Below are positions 20,465 to 22,334 of a stretch of DNA of 22,334 nt, piece after piece; position 1 is the stretch's first letter, and the number at the start of each line of letters is the position of its first letter. Made by a program: the position numbers and the translations under genes. Origin of the DNA: Pseudomonadota bacterium (GTDB taxonomy: Bacteria > Pseudomonadota > Gammaproteobacteria > Xanthomonadales > Xanthomonadaceae); NCBI GenBank assembly GCA_023392975.1, contig JAEWNA010000022.1:1-22334 (forward strand). Reading direction: 5' to 3'. The notes beneath the pieces are model-generated. The model was not told where the DNA came from, searched no databases, and worked only from the letters and a program-made list of their open reading frames with translations.

Positions 20465-20534
20465 ACCTTGAACTGTTCTCTGAACATTGGCGCAAGTCCT
20501 TGACGCGCTTAGTGAATTCCGTCGCAGAAAGTTG

Positions 20535-20563
20535 TTGACAACCCTGTGTGCCACTCCTAATGT
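20535..20563 (+). promoter_or_regulatory. Sigma70-type promoter of the dcw cluster (mraZ)
   Basis: TTGACA (20535-20540) is a consensus -35; 17 bases later TAATGT (20558-20563) is a moderate -10. Transcription would begin near 20570, giving a leader of about 78 bases before mraZ. Confidence 0.6.
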
Positions 20564-20571
20564 GGCGGCCT

Positions 20572-20601
20572 GTGGGAAAACCGGGTGAATCGTGGTTTTC
20601 C
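20572..20601 (+). promoter_or_regulatory. Putative MraZ-binding repeats
   Basis: Three units with exact 10-base period, GTGGGAAAAC, CGGGTGAATC and GTGGTTTTCC, share the GTGGG/TGGGN pattern known for MraZ boxes in E. coli. They overlap the expected transcription start, as needed for MraZ to repress its own operon. The second and third units are imperfect. Confidence 0.5.
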
Positions 20602-20647
20602 GTGTTGACCAAGCCCGCTTGAGACGGGCACGACCGGGCCGAGCGTT

Positions 20648-21094
20648 GTGTTCCAAGGTGAGACCGCCATCACGATCGATGACAAGGGCCGGCTGGCGAT
20701 TCCCACCGCCTACCGGGACGTCATCGCGCAGGCCTGCGACGGCCGGCTGGTCATCACCTACAACCCCTTCGAGTCCGGCTCGCTGTACCTCTACCCCCGC
20801 CCGGTCTGGGAAAACGTCCGCGACCAGGTCAACGCCTTGCCGCGCACCAAGAGCGTCAGCCGCACCCTGCAGCTGAAGCTGGTCGGCGCCGCCACCTTCG
20901 TCGAGCCCGACGGCAACGGCCGCATCGGCATCCCGGCCAGCCACCGCAGCGCTGTCGGCATCGACAAGCGCGCCGTGCTGCTGGGCATGGGCGACAAGTT
21001 CGAACTGTGGAGCGAGCAGGCGCACCACGCCCAGATCCGCATGACGCTGAGCGATGCGGACCTGGGCGAGGCGATGCTCGATCTGCAGCTGTGA
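20648..21094 (+). CDS. mraZ: Transcriptional regulator MraZ
   Basis: MraZ is the first gene of most division and cell-wall (dcw) clusters; it forms a ring and represses its own operon by binding repeated boxes. The 148-residue protein has two SpoVT/AbrB-like halves: DDKGRLAIPTAYRD (11-24) and EPDGNGRIGIPASHR (86-100), both with the DxxGRxxIP signature. The start is GTG 20648, the only one giving the family's usual V/MFxGxT beginning; the ribosome site is weak. The stop overlaps the rsmH GTG by 4 bases. Length is normal. Confidence 0.95.
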   Translation: MFQGETAITIDDKGRLAIPTAYRDVIAQACDGRLVITYNPFESGSLYLYPRPVWENVRDQVNALPRTKSVSRTLQLKLVGAATFVEPDGNGRIGIPASHRSAVGIDKRAVLLGMGDKFELWSEQAHHAQIRMTLSDADLGEAMLDLQL

Positions 21095-22038
21095 CCGCGG
21101 GTGGCGCGGGCGTGGCGCCCGCCCACCTCCCGGTGATGTTCGTGCAGGTCATGGAGGGGCTGCGGGTTCGGGAGGAAGGAACGTATCTGGATGGCACCTT
21201 CGGGCGTGGCGGTCATGCCCGCGGGGTGCTCGAGCGTCTGGGTGACGGAGGCCGACTGCTGCTGATGGACAAGGATCCCGAAGCGATCCGCGTCGCCGAA
21301 CACACGTTCGGCGCGGACCCGCGCGTCGCCATCCGGCGCGGCAGCTTCGCCGCGCTCGGCGAGTGGGATCGCGTCCGCGATGGCCTCGACGGCTTGCTGC
21401 TCGACCTCGGCGTGTCCTCGCCTCAGCTCGACGTCGCCGAACGCGGCTTCAGCTTCGGCAAGGACGGTCCGCTGGACATGCGCATGGACCCGGAGTCCGG
21501 CGAGAGCGCGGCGCAGTGGCTGGCCCGCGCCGACGAGCGCGAGATCGCCGACGTGCTGTGGACCTTCGGCGAGGAGAAACAGAGCCGGCGGATCGCCCGC
21601 GCGATCGTCGCCCGCCGTGCCGACGCGCCGCTGCTGCGCACCGCGCAGCTGGCCGACCTGATCGCCTCGGTCGTGCCGCGCGGCGCGCAGAAGATCCACC
21701 CGGCCACGCGCAGCTTCCAGGCGATCCGCATCTTCGTGAACCGCGAACTGGAAGACCTCGAGCGCGGCCTCGACGCCGCCGTCGCCGCGCTGAAGCCCGG
21801 CGGCCGCCTCGCGGTGATCAGCTTCCACTCGCTGGAAGACCGCATCGTCAAGCAGTTCATCGCCCGCCTCGCCAAGGCGCCGCCGGCGAACCGCCGCATG
21901 CCGGTCGAGATCGCGTTCACCCCGACCCTGCGCATCGTCGGCGACGCGCTGAAGGCCGACGCCGACGAGACCGCCGCCAATCCGCGCGCCCGCAGCGCGG
22001 TGCTGCGCGTGGCCGAAAAGCTGCAGGTGGCCGCATGA
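21091..22038 (+). CDS. rsmH: 16S rRNA (cytosine(1402)-N(4))-methyltransferase RsmH
   Basis: RsmH (MraW) adds the base methyl group to C1402 of 16S rRNA, the same nucleotide whose ribose is methylated by RsmI, also in this window. The 315-residue protein contains HLPVMFVQVMEGL, the SAM site YLDGTFGRGGHARGVLERLG (32-51 approx.), DKDPEAI, LLLDLGVSSPQLDVAERGFS, GPLDMRMD, ATRSFQAIRIFVNRELE and the C-terminal VISFHSLEDRIVKQF. It starts at GTG 21091 overlapping mraZ and ends overlapping the ftsL ATG. All signatures are intact. Confidence 0.96.
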   Translation: MTAGGAGVAPAHLPVMFVQVMEGLRVREEGTYLDGTFGRGGHARGVLERLGDGGRLLLMDKDPEAIRVAEHTFGADPRVAIRRGSFAALGEWDRVRDGLDGLLLDLGVSSPQLDVAERGFSFGKDGPLDMRMDPESGESAAQWLARADEREIADVLWTFGEEKQSRRIARAIVARRADAPLLRTAQLADLIASVVPRGAQKIHPATRSFQAIRIFVNRELEDLERGLDAAVAALKPGGRLAVISFHSLEDRIVKQFIARLAKAPPANRRMPVEIAFTPTLRIVGDALKADADETAANPRARSAVLRVAEKLQVAA

Positions 22039-22301
22039 ACGTGCGCGTCGTCCTCGCGGTGCTGGCCCTGGCGAACGTGCTGACCGCGATCGGCGTGGTC
22101 GATGCGCGCCATCGCCACCGCCAGCTGTTCTTCGACCTGACCCGGCTGGAGAAGGTGCGCGACGCGCTCGACATCGAGTTCAGCCGGCTGCAGCTGGAGC
22201 AGGCGACCTGGGCGGAAAGCAACCGGATCGACAAGGTCGCGCGCGACCGCCTGGGCATGCGCACGCCGGAGCCGGCGGAAACGGTGGTGCTGCGCCCATG
22301 A
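22035..22301 (+). CDS. ftsL: Cell division protein FtsL
   Basis: FtsL is a bitopic membrane protein that joins FtsB and FtsQ and activates the FtsWI septal synthase. The 88-residue protein has a short cytoplasmic start, a membrane segment at about 3-22 (VRVVLAVLALANVLTAIGVV) and a periplasmic coiled coil with DLTRLEKVRDALDIEFSRLQ and the ending RLGMRTPEPAETVVLRP, where LGM and a late VVL are typical of FtsL. Sequence conservation in this family is low, so position between rsmH and ftsI is important support. It overlaps both neighbours by 4 bases. Confidence 0.9.
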   Translation: MNVRVVLAVLALANVLTAIGVVDARHRHRQLFFDLTRLEKVRDALDIEFSRLQLEQATWAESNRIDKVARDRLGMRTPEPAETVVLRP

Positions 22302-22334
22302 CCGCACGCGCCCCCATGGCCTGGATCGAAGCCC
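22298..22334 (+). CDS. ftsI: Start of peptidoglycan transpeptidase FtsI (partial)
   Basis: Only the first 12 codons (MTARAPMAWIEA) are inside the window. The ATG overlaps the ftsL stop by 4 bases, and ftsI follows ftsL in nearly all proteobacterial dcw clusters. The assignment rests on position, not on sequence. Confidence 0.6.
   Translation, partial: MTARAPMAWIEA

Noticed and set aside
1..22334. tRNA, rRNA, insertion sequences, phage genes
   Set aside because: No tRNA-like cloverleaf, rRNA block, transposase or phage protein was recognised on reading the window.

Overview
This is a GC-rich bacterial chromosome segment. The gene content, the order ribD-ribE-ribB-ribH-nusB ... thiL, the rsmI/lpoA/yraN block, and rnpB next to the start of a dcw cell-division cluster together suggest a gammaproteobacterium of the Lysobacteraceae (Xanthomonadaceae), for example a Lysobacter- or Luteimonas-like organism. 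The assignment rests on gene order and protein style only; no marker was searched.

Layout. 1-609 is the end of an unrecognised protein. 596-5466 holds riboflavin biosynthesis: ribD, a class I methyltransferase, an FMN riboswitch, ribE, a RibBX-type ribB and ribH. The ribB-ribH gap (4505-4822) is packed with hairpin-forming repeats, one of which supplies the 3' end of ribB. nusB and a 62-residue basic protein follow, translationally coupled or nearly so.

6309-10592 (minus strand) is the most interesting part: a compact RiPP cluster of four genes. In transcription order they are a very short HlyD-like adaptor, a peptidase-containing ABC transporter (C39 peptidase, membrane domain, ATPase), a 57-residue precursor peptide with a double-glycine leader, and an ATP-grasp ligase of the MvdD/graspetide type. 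The precursor core carries a Thr-rich half followed by an Asp-rich half, the arrangement expected for side-chain ester (omega-ester) macrocycles. The cluster sits between nusB-orf62 and thiL, which are usually neighbours in this family, so it looks like an insertion into a housekeeping locus.

10754-17622 returns to mostly household genes: thiL; a minus-strand pair of a UDG-family protein and an FAD-linked dehydrogenase; a small membrane protein; a YdjM-like membrane protein; yraN; lpoA; divergent rsmI; and an AhpD-like protein. 17687-19555 encodes a GGDEF protein with an exported helical-repeat region. 19759-20112 is RNase P RNA. After about 530 non-coding bases rich in palindromes, a perfect DnaA box and putative MraZ boxes, the dcw cluster begins (mraZ, rsmH, ftsL, ftsI start) and runs off the right edge.

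How they work together: ribD/E/B/H make riboflavin under FMN feedback; the RiPP cluster would make, ester-cyclise, trim and export one peptide; mraZ-rsmH-ftsL-ftsI form the tightly overlapping start of the division operon.
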